In this document: positions 26,018-34,545 of the stretch, one piece after another
How the letters are laid out: each line of letters opens with the position of its first letter
Numbering within the stretch: position 1 is the first letter of the stretch
Source: Halomonas sp. YLGW01
GTDB lineage: Bacteria > Pseudomonadota > Gammaproteobacteria > Pseudomonadales > Halomonadaceae
NCBI RefSeq assembly: GCF_014840935.1
Contig: NZ_CP062005.1
Coordinates: forward strand, 1,488,001-1,552,000
Reading direction: 5' to 3'
Length of the DNA: 64,000 bases
Made by a program: the position numbers and the translations under genes
The notes under the pieces: model-generated
Seen by the model: the letters and a program-made list of their open reading frames with translations, nothing else
Told to the model about the DNA's origin: nothing
The model's database searches: none

Positions 26018-27337
26018 TTAGAGCGTCTTCACGAAGGCAGTCAGCGTGTGAATGCCGTCGCGGATCTTCTCGAGCCCCGGATGCGCGAGCACGGGGCCTG
26101 ATGTGTCCAGCAGGATCTCGCCATCGAAGTCGACGTAGGCCAGGCGTGCCGTCAGCCGCTCGGCCGGGGCACCGAAGGCCGAGCCTGGCAGCAGCGCCAC
26201 ACCACATTCCTCGAGCAGTGCCTGGGTCAGTTCACTGCCGCTAGTAATTCCGCGCTTGGCCAGAGCCTCACGGTGAGCCTCGAAATCCGGATACAGATAG
26301 AAGCCACCATCGGGCGCATGGGTGCGGATACCCGCGGCATCTAGCTCGTGGGCGGCCCACTGACCGATCTCGGTGAGAATCTCACGCTGACGGTTGATAT
26401 AGGCATCCAGTGCTGCGGTGCGCTGGTAGGCAATGCAGGCGGCTTCCTGCACGGGACTCGCGACGCTCGACCAGGTCTCGGACGCGATACCGAGCAGGCG
26501 GGCAAACAGCGCCTGCCCAAGGGGGGCCGGCACATGCATCGCGCCGAAGCGCCAACCGCCGGCGCCACACCACTTTGAGAGCCCGGTGGTCGTGACCGTG
26601 CCTTCCGGATAGTCGAGGGCGAAGGCCCGATGACTACCGTCATGATCCAGCACACCGTAGATTTCGTCGGACAGCACCAGCAGGTCATGGCGCCGGGCGA
26701 CTGCGGCGAGCTCGGCCTGCTCGGCATGGCTCATCGACAGGCCGGTAGGGTTGCTGGGCTGGTTGAGAATCAGCAGGCGTACCCGATTGTCCGACGTGGA
26801 TGTCTCGGCCAGTGCGGCCTCGAGGGCATCGGCAGTGACCTGCCAGCGGCTCTCGAAGCTGCAGGTCAGGCGCCGGGTGGCGAGGTGACACATCCGCGCC
26901 TGGGGCGCGTAGGACACCCAGGCCGGGTCGGGGATCAGGACTTCGGCATCGGCGGGCAGCGCCTTCATCAGGGCGAACAGCAGCAGCTTTGAGCCGGGAG
27001 CCAGCAGCATCTCGTCGGCCTGCCAGTCGACGCCATCCACCTCGCGATGAAAGGCGGCAACCGCCTCCCGGGCCAAGGCGAGGCCCTGAACCGGCAGGTA
27101 GGCCTTGTCGGCGGCATGCGCGGCCAGGGCCTTCACGGCTGGCGTGAAGACCGGGAAGGGTGACTGGCCGAAGCCGAACTTGATCACGCGCTCACCGCCG
27201 GCCTCGCGCAGGCGAGACTGCTCGTTGATCAGCAAGGTGTCCGAGGCGCGGGGCGCCTCGCCGGCGTTCAGGCGCTGGGTGAGCGTCGACGTGCTGGCGG
27301 GTGCCGGAGCATGTTGTGCGGACGAGGGAGCCGGCAT
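26018..27337 (-). CDS. class I/II PLP aminotransferase
   Basis: Fold-type I aminotransferase, 439 aa from ATG 27337, which is preceded by a perfect GGAGGC at the right distance; the frame extends 96 bp further but without a ribosome site. The substrate-side motif ILNQPSNPTG, the PLP-phosphate motif VLSDEIYG and the Schiff-base Lys in TTGLSKWCGAGGWRFGAM (about residue 256) are all present. The first 40 residues are Ala/Pro/Ser/Thr-rich and probably disordered. It lies 73 bp downstream of an RpiR-type regulator in the same orientation, which may control it. The substrate cannot be deduced; aspartate- or alanine-type transaminases are closest in layout. Confidence 0.85.
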   Translation of the reverse strand: MPAPSSAQHAPAPASTSTLTQRLNAGEAPRASDTLLINEQSRLREAGGERVIKFGFGQSPFPVFTPAVKALAAHAADKAYLPVQGLALAREAVAAFHREVDGVDWQADEMLLAPGSKLLLFALMKALPADAEVLIPDPAWVSYAPQARMCHLATRRLTCSFESRWQVTADALEAALAETSTSDNRVRLLILNQPSNPTGLSMSHAEQAELAAVARRHDLLVLSDEIYGVLDHDGSHRAFALDYPEGTVTTTGLSKWCGAGGWRFGAMHVPAPLGQALFARLLGIASETWSSVASPVQEAACIAYQRTAALDAYINRQREILTEIGQWAAHELDAAGIRTHAPDGGFYLYPDFEAHREALAKRGITSGSELTQALLEECGVALLPGSAFGAPAERLTARLAYVDFDGEILLDTSGPVLAHPGLEKIRDGIHTLTAFVKTL

Positions 27338-27410
27338 GGTTGCCTCCTGAGGCGTAGCTCTTGTCTGTGGTGTCTGGTGGTTGTGGCGTGACATGAGGTG
27401 CTGGTTTTCG

Positions 27411-28376
27411 TTACTCGACGCCGCGGCGGGCAATCAGCGCCTCACGACGGCGGATTCTCTTGATGGCGTCCTGGCCCAGTCGGGTCGACAGGCGAGACAG
27501 CAGCATCTCGACCAGCAAGAACAGCGAGCCCATCGGGTTGAAGAAGAAGGGGCCTGACGCCGGTGCTACCAGCGTTCGATTGCTCAACCCCGGAACTTCG
27601 CCCCGGGGATGATTGGTCAGGCCGATAATCGGCGTGCCCTGATCGGCGGCGGCGCGAGCATAGGCGAGGGTGGCGCGGCTTTCGGGTCGAAAGGCAATGG
27701 CGATCACGCAATCGCGCTCATCGAGATCCAGCACCCGCTCGACATCGACCCCGGCCGTGGAGGCAATCAGCTCAACGCCATCCCGCAGGTAATCTAGGTA
27801 GTAGGCCAGGTAATGAGCGGCGGCGAAGCTGGCACGCAGCCCCACGACATGGATTCGGCGTGCCGCCAGCAACTGGCTGCAGGCGGCCTCGAGCGCCTCG
27901 GGATCGAGGCCCTTCAGGCAGGCATCGATATTGTCCCGCTCGGCCAGATAGAGAGGATCATCGGAGGCAGTGACGCTTTCTGAGGCGGGCGTCGGCTCGA
28001 TATCACCGATCAGGCGCTGAGCGCGGCTCGAGTAGAAGCTGCTGTCGGCGAGATCCTCGCGGAAGAGCCCCTGGAATGACTTGTAGCCCTCGAAATGCAG
28101 TGCCTTGCACAGTCGCGTCAGGGTCGAGGCATTTACGCCATGGTCGTCGGCCAGGGCCGAAATACTGTTCAGACCGACCTGGTGGGGTTGTGCCAGGAAA
28201 CTTTCCAGAAGCGTCATAGCCCGGGCCGATAGCTTAGGTATCGGCATGCCCCGGAAGCGTCGGTCGCCGCGGCGCGCGGCCTCGACCAGCCTTGCCAGCG
28301 TCGACAGATCGCTGGGTGGCAGAGGAGAGGCGGGTTGATCGTCGTTCGGTGACTCGACAGGTAGAGGAGGCATCGG
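27411..28376 (-). CDS. RpiR/MurR-family regulator (HTH plus SIS domain)
   Basis: Transcription factor of about 321 aa. The N-terminal RpiR helix-turn-helix spans about 55-110 (LLESFLAQPHQVGLNSISALADDHGVNASTLTRLCKALHFEGYKSFQGLFRED), and the C-terminal SIS domain about 160-290 (AARRIHVVGLRASFAAAHYLAYYLD, DCVIAIAFRPESRATLAYARAAADQGTPIIGLTN). SIS domains bind phosphosugars or related ligands. ATG 28376 is preferred because an inverted repeat at 28404-28419 then falls in the promoter; ATG 28427 keeps the frame open but has no ribosome site. It probably regulates the aminotransferase gene 73 bp downstream. Confidence 0.85.
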   Translation of the reverse strand, partial: PMPPLPVESPNDDQPASPLPPSDLSTLARLVEAARRGDRRFRGMPIPKLSARAMTLLESFLAQPHQVGLNSISALADDHGVNASTLTRLCKALHFEGYKSFQGLFREDLADSSFYSSRAQRLIGDIEPTPASESVTASDDPLYLAERDNIDACLKGLDPEALEAACSQLLAARRIHVVGLRASFAAAHYLAYYLDYLRDGVELIASTAGVDVERVLDLDERDCVIAIAFRPESRATLAYARAAADQGTPIIGLTNHPRGEVPGLSNRTLVAPASGPFFFNPMGSLFLLVEMLLSRLSTRLGQDAIKRIRRREALIARRGVE

Positions 28377-28403
28377 GACTCTCGAGGTTGGGAGGTTCTG
28401 CAA

Positions 28404-28419
28404 TTTATGGTGGCATAAA
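28404..28419. promoter_or_regulatory. inverted repeat, possible autoregulatory operator of the RpiR-type gene
   Basis: TTTATG-GTGG-CATAAA, a perfect 6-bp inverted repeat with a 4-nt spacer. It lies 28-43 bp upstream of the preferred start of the RpiR/MurR gene, and a further GCCATAAA half follows at 28423-28430. The regulator assignment is inferred from position. Confidence 0.35.
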
Positions 28420-28568
28420 TTTGCCATAAAGCAAAAAAAATTGCGTTAAAGGCGGGTGAGTATGGCCTTAGCGTCTCCATGATGCAGGGGGCATGCATGG
28501 GCTTATGCTCGTTACAGCGCCAATTGCCGGTCCGTCCATGGACACCGTGGATGGGGTTCTGGAAGTGG

Positions 28569-28589
28569 GAGGGGCTTGAAAAGCCCCTC
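28569..28589. other. stable hairpin in the region upstream of the cold-shock gene
   Basis: GAGGGGCTT-GAA-AAGCCCCTC is a perfect 9-bp stem with a 3-nt loop and no adjacent T-run on either strand. It lies 324 bp before the csp start, so it is outside the likely leader. Role unknown. Confidence 0.35.
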
Positions 28590-28735
28590 ATGTCGCGCTC
28601 CGAGACGAGATGCTATCCCCTCGTTCTAGATAGCTATCGTGGGAGGGGGCGCGGGAGGTAACGCCACCGGACGGGCGTTGCCAGCTCGTTGGGACTGAAC
28701 CTGAATGCCAAGAGGGCAGGCAAGAAACGCGAGGG

Positions 28736-28764
28736 TTGACCGTCGCCTGCAAAAACGTCATGGT
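28736..28764 (+). promoter_or_regulatory. weak candidate promoter of the cold-shock gene
   Basis: TTGACC, a 17-nt spacer, then CATGGT. The -35 is good and the -10 poor. A start near 28771 would leave a 5' leader of about 140 nt, in line with the long regulatory leaders of csp genes. Confidence 0.25.
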
Positions 28765-28912
28765 GTGCGCAGTTGGTTAGCAAGTAGTAGAACGTCAGTT
28801 GTAAGCGATCCCTTCGATCGTCCTGGTGTATTTCTTTCTTGTTTACCCACTGCTTCATCGGGTAACACCCGGCAATTGAATCAATGCGCTATATGCGTAA
28901 GGATCGTAAAAA

Positions 28913-29116
28913 ATGGCAACTGGTACAGTTAAGTGGTTTAACGACGCAAAAGGTTTTGGCTTCATCGCTCCGTCTGACGGCGGTGATGACGTCTTTGCTC
29001 ACTTCTCCGAGATCAAGATGGAAGGGTTCAAGTCCCTTCAAGATGGTCAGGAAGTGACCTTCGAAGTGACTCAGGGCCAGAAGGGCCTGCAGGCTTCGAA
29101 CATCCAGCCGGCGTAA
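28913..29116 (+). CDS. cold-shock domain protein, CspA family
   Basis: Small RNA/DNA-binding protein of 67 aa consisting of one cold-shock domain. RNP1 is KGFGFI at about 13-18 and RNP2 is VFAHF at about 27-31; [17 protein letters not shown] and [19 protein letters not shown] are typical. It acts as an RNA chaperone or antiterminator in the cytoplasm. AAGGA lies 9-13 bases before the ATG, and a rho-independent terminator follows 50 bp after the stop, so it is monocistronic. Several csp paralogues are usual, so no numbered symbol is assigned. Confidence 0.95.
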   Translation: MATGTVKWFNDAKGFGFIAPSDGGDDVFAHFSEIKMEGFKSLQDGQEVTFEVTQGQKGLQASNIQPA

Positions 29117-29166
29117 CGTCGCTGGCCCTGGCACCGCCAGGCATAAGAGGCTTCTAGCCTTATCCG

Positions 29167-29193
29167 ACAAGGCCCGCGCAACGCGGGCCTTGT
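29167..29193 (+). terminator. rho-independent terminator of the cold-shock gene
   Basis: ACAAGGCCCGCG, a 3-nt loop, then CGCGGGCCTTGT: a perfect 12-bp stem. The right arm runs into TTGTTGTG. It marks the end of the GC-rich core region; the sequence becomes AT-rich shortly after. Confidence 0.85.
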
Positions 29194-29510
29194 TGTGTCC
29201 AGTCGGTGTAGTTGAAGAAGCTGAGACGTCTTTACATTGACGGCAGATCGAACTGCTGGCTCGCTCTATCGTCACCTCTTACGCCATGCCCAATGATGCT
29301 CATCTGGCGTTCAATCCATTCTGGCTTTACTACAGGGGATATTAGCCCCTGCCCCTCTCCCAAGATTGCTTTTAACGCATTGATAAAAAGATATTTTTAT
29401 CTGATGTTGTCATCGGGCGCCCATGCGGTACTCCTTTCTGCGCGCGCATGCCGATTAGATTTCTCATCCTCATCTGATTAGGAAAATGATGGTGTGAAAT
29501 CTAAGTATTT

Positions 29511-29548
29511 TTGTAACCTTATGAAATCAATCTTCATATATTGTAACC
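29511..29548. repeat. direct repeat flanking an inverted repeat in the polysaccharide leader
   Basis: TTGTAACC occurs at 29511-29518 and again at 29541-29548 (30-bp spacing, about three helical turns). Between them TATGAA-(7 nt)-TTCATA forms an inverted repeat at 29520-29538. Such spacing suits a regulator site or an overlapping promoter; neither is proven. Confidence 0.35.
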
Positions 29549-29667
29549 AAGCGTTATGGGCGAAGGTGGCCGTCCGACAGGGAGCAGACAGTCTGTTTTG
29601 CTGGCTGAGGCGGTACAAAAAGATAAGAATTTATAGCGTTTGGCCAATGCTGAAATATGATTTCAGT

Positions 29668-29679
29668 GGCGGTAGCGTG
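29668..29679 (+). promoter_or_regulatory. ops element (RfaH recruitment site)
   Basis: GGCGGTAGCGTG matches the 12-base ops consensus exactly. In enterobacteria ops in the non-template strand pauses RNA polymerase and recruits RfaH, which suppresses Rho termination across long polysaccharide operons. It is correctly oriented, in the leader, 25 bp upstream of wza. This implies that an RfaH homologue exists in the genome and that the genes downstream are one long RfaH-dependent unit. Confidence 0.88.
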
Positions 29680-29704
29680 GTTATATTTCGCAAGGGAGTA
29701 CGTG

Positions 29705-30886
29705 ATGGAATTGATCTTCCGTGATGAGGAAGTTCAGGAAAAGGTAATTCGAGTAAGGAAAGTTGGCAAGTCTTACCTTTCCATCAGTCTTTCTCTGTTA
29801 CTGTTAGTAGTTATTCTGGTTTCCCAAGGCTGTGCTTTTGCGCCAGGTGGGCATATTAGATATGAGACAGAGTCTCCTCCTATAGATGACTTGGTCGATA
29901 TCCAGGCTATTACGCCTGAACTCGTCGCGGCTTACCGAAAAGAAATCAATGGCGATATTGCTAGCTTGATCCCCCCTGCGATTCAGCAAGAGCTTGACGA
30001 TTATCAATATCTTGTCGGTTCAGGGGATATCCTGAGTATCATTGTCTATGATCATCCGGAGCTTACTATTCCGGCCGGTGCCGAGCGTAGCGCGGCAGAA
30101 ACAGGTAATGCCGTGCATCCGGATGGGACGATTTTCTATCCCTATATCGGTAGTGTGAAGGTTGAAGGGAAATCCTTGGATGAGATTCGGCGTCTAATTA
30201 CCATAAGGCTATCCAACTACATCAATGATCCGCAAGTTGAAGTGAATATTGCTGTCTACCGTTCCAAGAAGGTCTATGTGAGTGGTGCAGTCACTACGCC
30301 AGGAACTTTGCCGATTACCAGCGTGCCCTTGACGGTTCTGGACGCGATGAGTCAAGTCGGTGGCGCCACCGAGAATGCCAACTGGCACAGTGTGATACTC
30401 AATCGAAAGGGCGGTAAGCAGGAAATCTCCCTGTATGCCTTGTTGCGGCAGGGCGACCAGACACAGAACCTGTTATTGAAGGATGGAGATGTTCTCCATG
30501 TATCGACTCTTGAGAATCAGAATGTCGCCGTGCTCGGTCAGGTACGCACTCCGGGCAATTTGGCCCTCGGGAATGAGCGGATCACATTGACAACGGCTCT
30601 GGCAAGAGCTGGCGGTGTCATTGAAACAACTGCAAAACCCTCAGGAATATTCGTGATACGAGTCCAGCCTCCTGAGAGTGATAAGCTGGCTACCGTCTAT
30701 CAGTTAGACATCAGTAATGCCGCTGCGCTGACCATGGGAACTCACTTCCCGCTACAGCCAAAAGATGTAGTTTATGTTACGGCCGCGCCACTGTCGCGCT
30801 GGAACAATGTTATTAGTCTATTGTTGCCCACGGCTGTGCTTCCAATCACAATATCTAATGCCAACAGCGGACTCGAAGGCCTGTAG
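29705..30886 (+). CDS. wza: outer-membrane polysaccharide export protein, Wza family
   Basis: Export channel for capsule or exopolysaccharide, 393 aa. ATG 29705 is chosen because AAGGGAG stands 7 bases upstream; the frame opens at 29657 but that would place the ops element inside the gene. A hydrophobic segment at about 25-42 ends in VSQGC (Cys43), a probable but atypical lipobox with an unusually long charged N-region. The Poly_export domain follows (YQYLVGSGDILSIIVYDHPELTIP at about 101-124), then SLBB repeats (VYVSGAVTTPGTLPI, VAVLGQVRTPGNLAL). The C-terminal hydrophobic end is WNNVISLLLPTAVLPITI. It partners with the Wzc-type kinase encoded 132 bp downstream. Confidence 0.93.
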   Translation: MELIFRDEEVQEKVIRVRKVGKSYLSISLSLLLLVVILVSQGCAFAPGGHIRYETESPPIDDLVDIQAITPELVAAYRKEINGDIASLIPPAIQQELDDYQYLVGSGDILSIIVYDHPELTIPAGAERSAAETGNAVHPDGTIFYPYIGSVKVEGKSLDEIRRLITIRLSNYINDPQVEVNIAVYRSKKVYVSGAVTTPGTLPITSVPLTVLDAMSQVGGATENANWHSVILNRKGGKQEISLYALLRQGDQTQNLLLKDGDVLHVSTLENQNVAVLGQVRTPGNLALGNERITLTTALARAGGVIETTAKPSGIFVIRVQPPESDKLATVYQLDISNAAALTMGTHFPLQPKDVVYVTAAPLSRWNNVISLLLPTAVLPITISNANSGLEGL

Positions 30887-31018
30887 TCGTCAGATAGGTA
30901 GCCTGTTTGGGTATTGTTAGTGATCGGGTTGTTATTTACTGCTTCGCGTTGGTTTATAAAAACGTTTTTATACCGTCGACAGGTTTCCTTTGCAGGTATC
31001 TTTAAGCGAGGGTTAACC

Positions 31019-33292
31019 ATGCCAAAAGGCACCGTCATGACTCAGATGCAACAGATTCCTAATGTGCCTAATGAAAGTGCAGATATAGATATTTCCCGCT
31101 TGTTAGGAATTGTTATAGATAACAAGTGGTTGATATTTTCTGTTGCATTCTTGTTTTTTATAGGAGGGGGTTTTTATGTGTTCATGTCGACTCCAGTGTA
31201 TAGGGGGGATGCACTGGTTCAGATAGAAAAGCGTTCTTCCGTTAATCCTCTTGGGGATCTCAAAGCGGTCATGGGAGAAGAGGATCAGAGTTCATCTGTA
31301 GAAGTTGAAATACTGCGCTCCAGGATGGTGTTAGGGAGAGTTGTTGATCAAATGAATCTTGATTCCATCGTCGTACCGCATACAATTCCTCTTGTCGGAG
31401 AGTATATCCAGAGGAAGAATTTCTCACGCCCTAGTATTGCTTCCATACCAATTCTAGGCACTTTTTTAGACCAGTATAGTGAATATCTGCCAGTTTTTAG
31501 GGAAATGGATGCCTACGTATGGGGGGGGGAGAGCGTTAACGTTGGCCTTTTCTCTGTTGGAGATGCGCTACGTGGTCGATCTCTGACATTGAAATCCTTG
31601 GGGCACAATGGCTATCAAATTTTGCTTGGTGATGAACTGCTGGGAAAGGGCGTATCTGGAGAGAAAGCTAGCTTTATGGATGGTGCTATAGAGTTGCGAG
31701 TGTCAGAGATAATGGCACCAGAGGGAGCTGAATTTACACTGATCAAGGCACCGCGTTCGTCTGCAATACAGTCTCTGGCTTCGAGGCTGTCCGTTTCTGA
31801 AACAGGAAGTGGTTTTGTTGGCAATGCTGGAATGCTCCGCTTGACATTGACGGGTACGGATCGTGAAGAAATCCGTCGCTTGCTGGACGCCATCAGTGAA
31901 AATTTCTTGATGCAGAATGTTGAGCGTCAGTCGGCACAAGTAGATCAGAGTCTTGCATTTATTGACGAACAGGCGCCGGAGCTCCGTGCTCAGTTATCCA
32001 ATGCCGAGGACAAGTTAAATGCATATCGTGTCAAGATGGATAGCGTAGACCTTGACTCGGAGTCTCAGTCTGTCATTGCTCAATTGATTGATATAGAGAA
32101 GAAATTGAGTGAGGTGGAGTTTCAAGAAGCAGAGCTGGTGCAGCGTTTCACTCGAAATCATCCTGCTTATCAAGCCTTGATTCGTCAAAAAAACTTCCTG
32201 AGGAATGAGCGAGACCGTCTTGATGCGCGTGTTGAGAAAATGCCCGCCGCTCAGCAGGAGGTTGTCAGGCTGACTAGGGATGTGGAAGTCACGCAAGCGA
32301 TATATGTAAACCTGCTAAATCGTTCTCAGGAGTTGCATTTGGCAAAAGCCGGGACAATCGGCAACGTTCGCATCATTGATTCAGCTCAGGTCAGCGCAAG
32401 CCCGATCACACCGAAAAAATTCTTAATCATAATGTCCGCAACTTTGCTAGGCGCGGCCTTGTCCATCGGTGTGGTGTTGCTGCGTGCTTTTATCAACAGG
32501 GGGGTTGAGATTCCCGAGCAGTTAGAAAGTATCGGGCTTCCGGTTTATGCTACCGTGCCCTTATCGGATGATCAGCTGAAGCTGGTGAGAAAAAGCAAAA
32601 GCCATTCACGTAATGGAAATGTGATCAAGGGCGTTCTTTCAGTGGAATGCCCAACGGACATTGCGATAGAAGCACTCAGAGGACTGCGAACAAGTTTGCA
32701 CTTTGCCATGATGGAGTCAAAAAATAACTGCATCATGGTATGCGGACCAAGCCCTGAGGTTGGCAAGAGTTTTGTGGCGATAAATCTGGCGGCTGTTTGT
32801 GCTCAAGCAGGTAATAGGGTCTTGCTTATCGACGCCGATATGCGTAAGGGGAATATTCATAAGGCATTCGGCGAAGATTCAGGAACAGGTCTCTCAGATT
32901 TTCTGTCAGGGAAGATGGAATGGAAGAAAGTAACTCGCTGTAGCGGTGTTGAAGGGCTATCTTATGTCTCTAGGGGTATGGTGCCGCCCAACCCTTCTGA
33001 GCTTTTGATGCAGGGTAGGTTCGGAGATTTATTGGAAGATGCTGGCCAGGAGTACGATCTAATTATTATTGATACTCCACCAGTGCTGGCCGTTACAGAT
33101 AGCGTGATAGTGGGGAAAAAGACCGGGACGGCCCTCATGGTTGCGCGTTATAGGCATAACCCACCAAAGGAGATAAATCTGGCTTTACGGCGATTCGAGA
33201 CCTCTGGCGTGGAAGTTCGAGGGTTTATCCTTAATGCTCTGGAGGGAAAGGCTAGAGTTAATTACGGATATTATAATTACGTCTATAAGTAA
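31019..33292 (+). CDS. wzc: polysaccharide co-polymerase and BY-kinase, Wzc family
   Basis: Inner-membrane chain-length regulator and tyrosine autokinase, 757 aa. ATG 31019 is chosen (GCGAGGG 6-12 bases upstream); the frame is open upstream. Domains: Wzz N-terminus (about 20-110) with transmembrane helix 1 at about 37-57, a large periplasmic coiled-coil region, helix 2 at about 465-490, and a cytoplasmic kinase with Walker A GPSPEVGKS at about 576-584, Walker A' LLIDADMRKG at about 602-611 and Walker B IIDTPPV. The C-terminus is a tyrosine cluster (VNYGYYNYVYK, five Tyr) for autophosphorylation. The cognate phosphatase gene wzb, usually between wza and wzc, is not here; the 132-bp gap is too small. 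Confidence 0.93.
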   Translation: MPKGTVMTQMQQIPNVPNESADIDISRLLGIVIDNKWLIFSVAFLFFIGGGFYVFMSTPVYRGDALVQIEKRSSVNPLGDLKAVMGEEDQSSSVEVEILRSRMVLGRVVDQMNLDSIVVPHTIPLVGEYIQRKNFSRPSIASIPILGTFLDQYSEYLPVFREMDAYVWGGESVNVGLFSVGDALRGRSLTLKSLGHNGYQILLGDELLGKGVSGEKASFMDGAIELRVSEIMAPEGAEFTLIKAPRSSAIQSLASRLSVSETGSGFVGNAGMLRLTLTGTDREEIRRLLDAISENFLMQNVERQSAQVDQSLAFIDEQAPELRAQLSNAEDKLNAYRVKMDSVDLDSESQSVIAQLIDIEKKLSEVEFQEAELVQRFTRNHPAYQALIRQKNFLRNERDRLDARVEKMPAAQQEVVRLTRDVEVTQAIYVNLLNRSQELHLAKAGTIGNVRIIDSAQVSASPITPKKFLIIMSATLLGAALSIGVVLLRAFINRGVEIPEQLESIGLPVYATVPLSDDQLKLVRKSKSHSRNGNVIKGVLSVECPTDIAIEALRGLRTSLHFAMMESKNNCIMVCGPSPEVGKSFVAINLAAVCAQAGNRVLLIDADMRKGNIHKAFGEDSGTGLSDFLSGKMEWKKVTRCSGVEGLSYVSRGMVPPNPSELLMQGRFGDLLEDAGQEYDLIIIDTPPVLAVTDSVIVGKKTGTALMVARYRHNPPKEINLALRRFETSGVEVRGFILNALEGKARVNYGYYNYVYK

Positions 33293-33403
33293 TAATATTT
33301 TATCTTGGATGGAAGATCTTTTCGGCTCGATATGATAGTGCCTTGCGTGATCATGGTGGAAAGTTTGAGTGTGGTGTGACCTGTTGTATATAAGGGGCAT
33401 GCC

Positions 33404-34444
33404 GTGAATTCCTGGAAGATAGTGATAATTAAAATGAATCTAAAAGGGAAGAAAGTTCTCGTTACAGGTGCAGATGGCTTTATCGGCTCTCATCTTGTAG
33501 AAGCATTGGTTAGCCAGGGATGTTCCGTTCGAGCCTTCGTGATGTATAACTCCTTCAACTCCTGGGGGTGGCTTGATCATTGTTATCCGGGTGTTCGCAA
33601 TGATCTGGACATATTTGCTGGAGATATACGGGATCCAAATGGTGTTCGCCAGGCCATGAAAGGGTGTGATGTTGTCTTTCATCTTGCCGCCCTCATTGCA
33701 ATTCCCTATTCCTACCACTCACCTGATACCTACATTGACACCAATATCAAGGGCACGCTGAACGTTGTGCAGGCAGCCCGGGATTTGAACGTGGCGAAGG
33801 TCGTGCATACGTCTACCAGCGAAGTGTATGGAACGGCACGTTACGTGCCCATTAACGAAGAGCATCCTCTGCAAGGGCAGTCACCCTATTCCGCGTCCAA
33901 GATCGGGGCCGATCAACTTGCTCTGTCTTTCCAACGTTCGTTTTCTACTCCGGTGGCGCTGATTCGACCGTTCAATACCTACGGGCCACGCCAATCGGCT
34001 CGAGCCGTGATTCCCACCATTATCACTCAAGTTGCGTCCGGAGCACGTCGGCTGAGCCTCGGCGCCTTGCACCCCACCCGAGATTTCAGCTTTGTCTCCG
34101 ACACCGTCGCCGGCTTTATGCGCGTTGCTGAGTGCGATGCCGCCGTGGGAGAAGTGATCAACGTCGGCAGTGGTTTTGAGATCAGCATCGGAGACACCGC
34201 CGGCCTGATTGCCGAACTGATGGGCTGTGAGATCGACATCGGCCTCGATGAGCAGCGGCTGCGCCCTCGTGATAGCGAGGTCGAGAGGCTCTGGGCAAGC
34301 ACCGAGAAGGCCGCTCGGCTACTAGGGCACCGACCCGACCATGAAGGGCTCGATGGATTGCGTCGTGGACTAGAGAAGACCATTGCCTGGTTCGCCGAGA
34401 GTGAGAACCTGAGCCATTACAAGACGCACCTCTATAACATCTAG
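33404..34444 (+). CDS. legB: nucleotide-sugar 4,6-dehydratase, LegB family
   Basis: Extended SDR that makes the 4-keto-6-deoxy intermediate in legionaminic-acid synthesis. The Rossmann motif GADGFIGSH is at about 22-30; the LegB-type insertion YNSFNSWGWLD at about 48-58; the active site is TSTSEVYG and Tyr162-x3-Lys166 (PYSASKIG). GTG 33404 is preferred for its strong AAGGGG 7 bases upstream; ATG 33434 (MNLKGKKVLV) is the alternative. 346 aa. It heads the nonulosonic-acid genes. In known loci legC (aminotransferase) follows at once, but here only a 101-bp gap precedes legH. Confidence 0.9.
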   Translation: MNSWKIVIIKMNLKGKKVLVTGADGFIGSHLVEALVSQGCSVRAFVMYNSFNSWGWLDHCYPGVRNDLDIFAGDIRDPNGVRQAMKGCDVVFHLAALIAIPYSYHSPDTYIDTNIKGTLNVVQAARDLNVAKVVHTSTSEVYGTARYVPINEEHPLQGQSPYSASKIGADQLALSFQRSFSTPVALIRPFNTYGPRQSARAVIPTIITQVASGARRLSLGALHPTRDFSFVSDTVAGFMRVAECDAAVGEVINVGSGFEISIGDTAGLIAELMGCEIDIGLDEQRLRPRDSEVERLWASTEKAARLLGHRPDHEGLDGLRRGLEKTIAWFAESENLSHYKTHLYNI

Positions 34445-34545
34445 GCTCTGACTGAAAACTGCCGGCGCTCGCCGTCTTTTCGGACAAGGCCAAGCACCGA
34501 TATCAAGCGCACCGCTGTTGAGCCGTTGAGTAGCCAGGAGACCCA

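Larger units (their letters stand above)
28377..28912. other. 536-bp intergenic region, regulator promoter and cold-shock leader
   Basis: No convincing gene. The left end holds an AT-rich inverted repeat (28404-28419) and an A-run next to the RpiR-type gene. A 9-bp perfect hairpin lies at 28569-28589. A weak sigma70-like promoter at 28736-28764 would give a cold-shock mRNA leader of about 140 nt, a length common for csp genes. Confidence 0.5.
29194..29704 (+). promoter_or_regulatory. AT-rich leader region of the polysaccharide operon
   Basis: About 510 bp without a credible gene, clearly more AT-rich than the sequence to the left. It holds paired TTGTAACC repeats around an inverted repeat (29511-29548) and the ops element at 29668-29679, which ends 25 bp before the wza start. 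This is the expected promoter and untranslated leader of the locus. Confidence 0.6.

Noticed and set aside
29250-29347. Short frame reading IELLARSIVTSYAMPNDAHLAF... that looks coding-like
   Set aside because: Only about 33 codons between stops, with no start signal or recognised family; at most a gene remnant, and chance is likely.
29212-29481. 89-codon open frame in the polysaccharide leader
   Set aside because: No ATG or ribosome site supports it, composition is not protein-like, and it lies between a terminator and the ops element.
29657-29704. Upstream start for wza at 29657
   Set aside because: It would put the ops element inside the coding region and lacks a ribosome site; ATG 29705 has AAGGGAG at the right distance.
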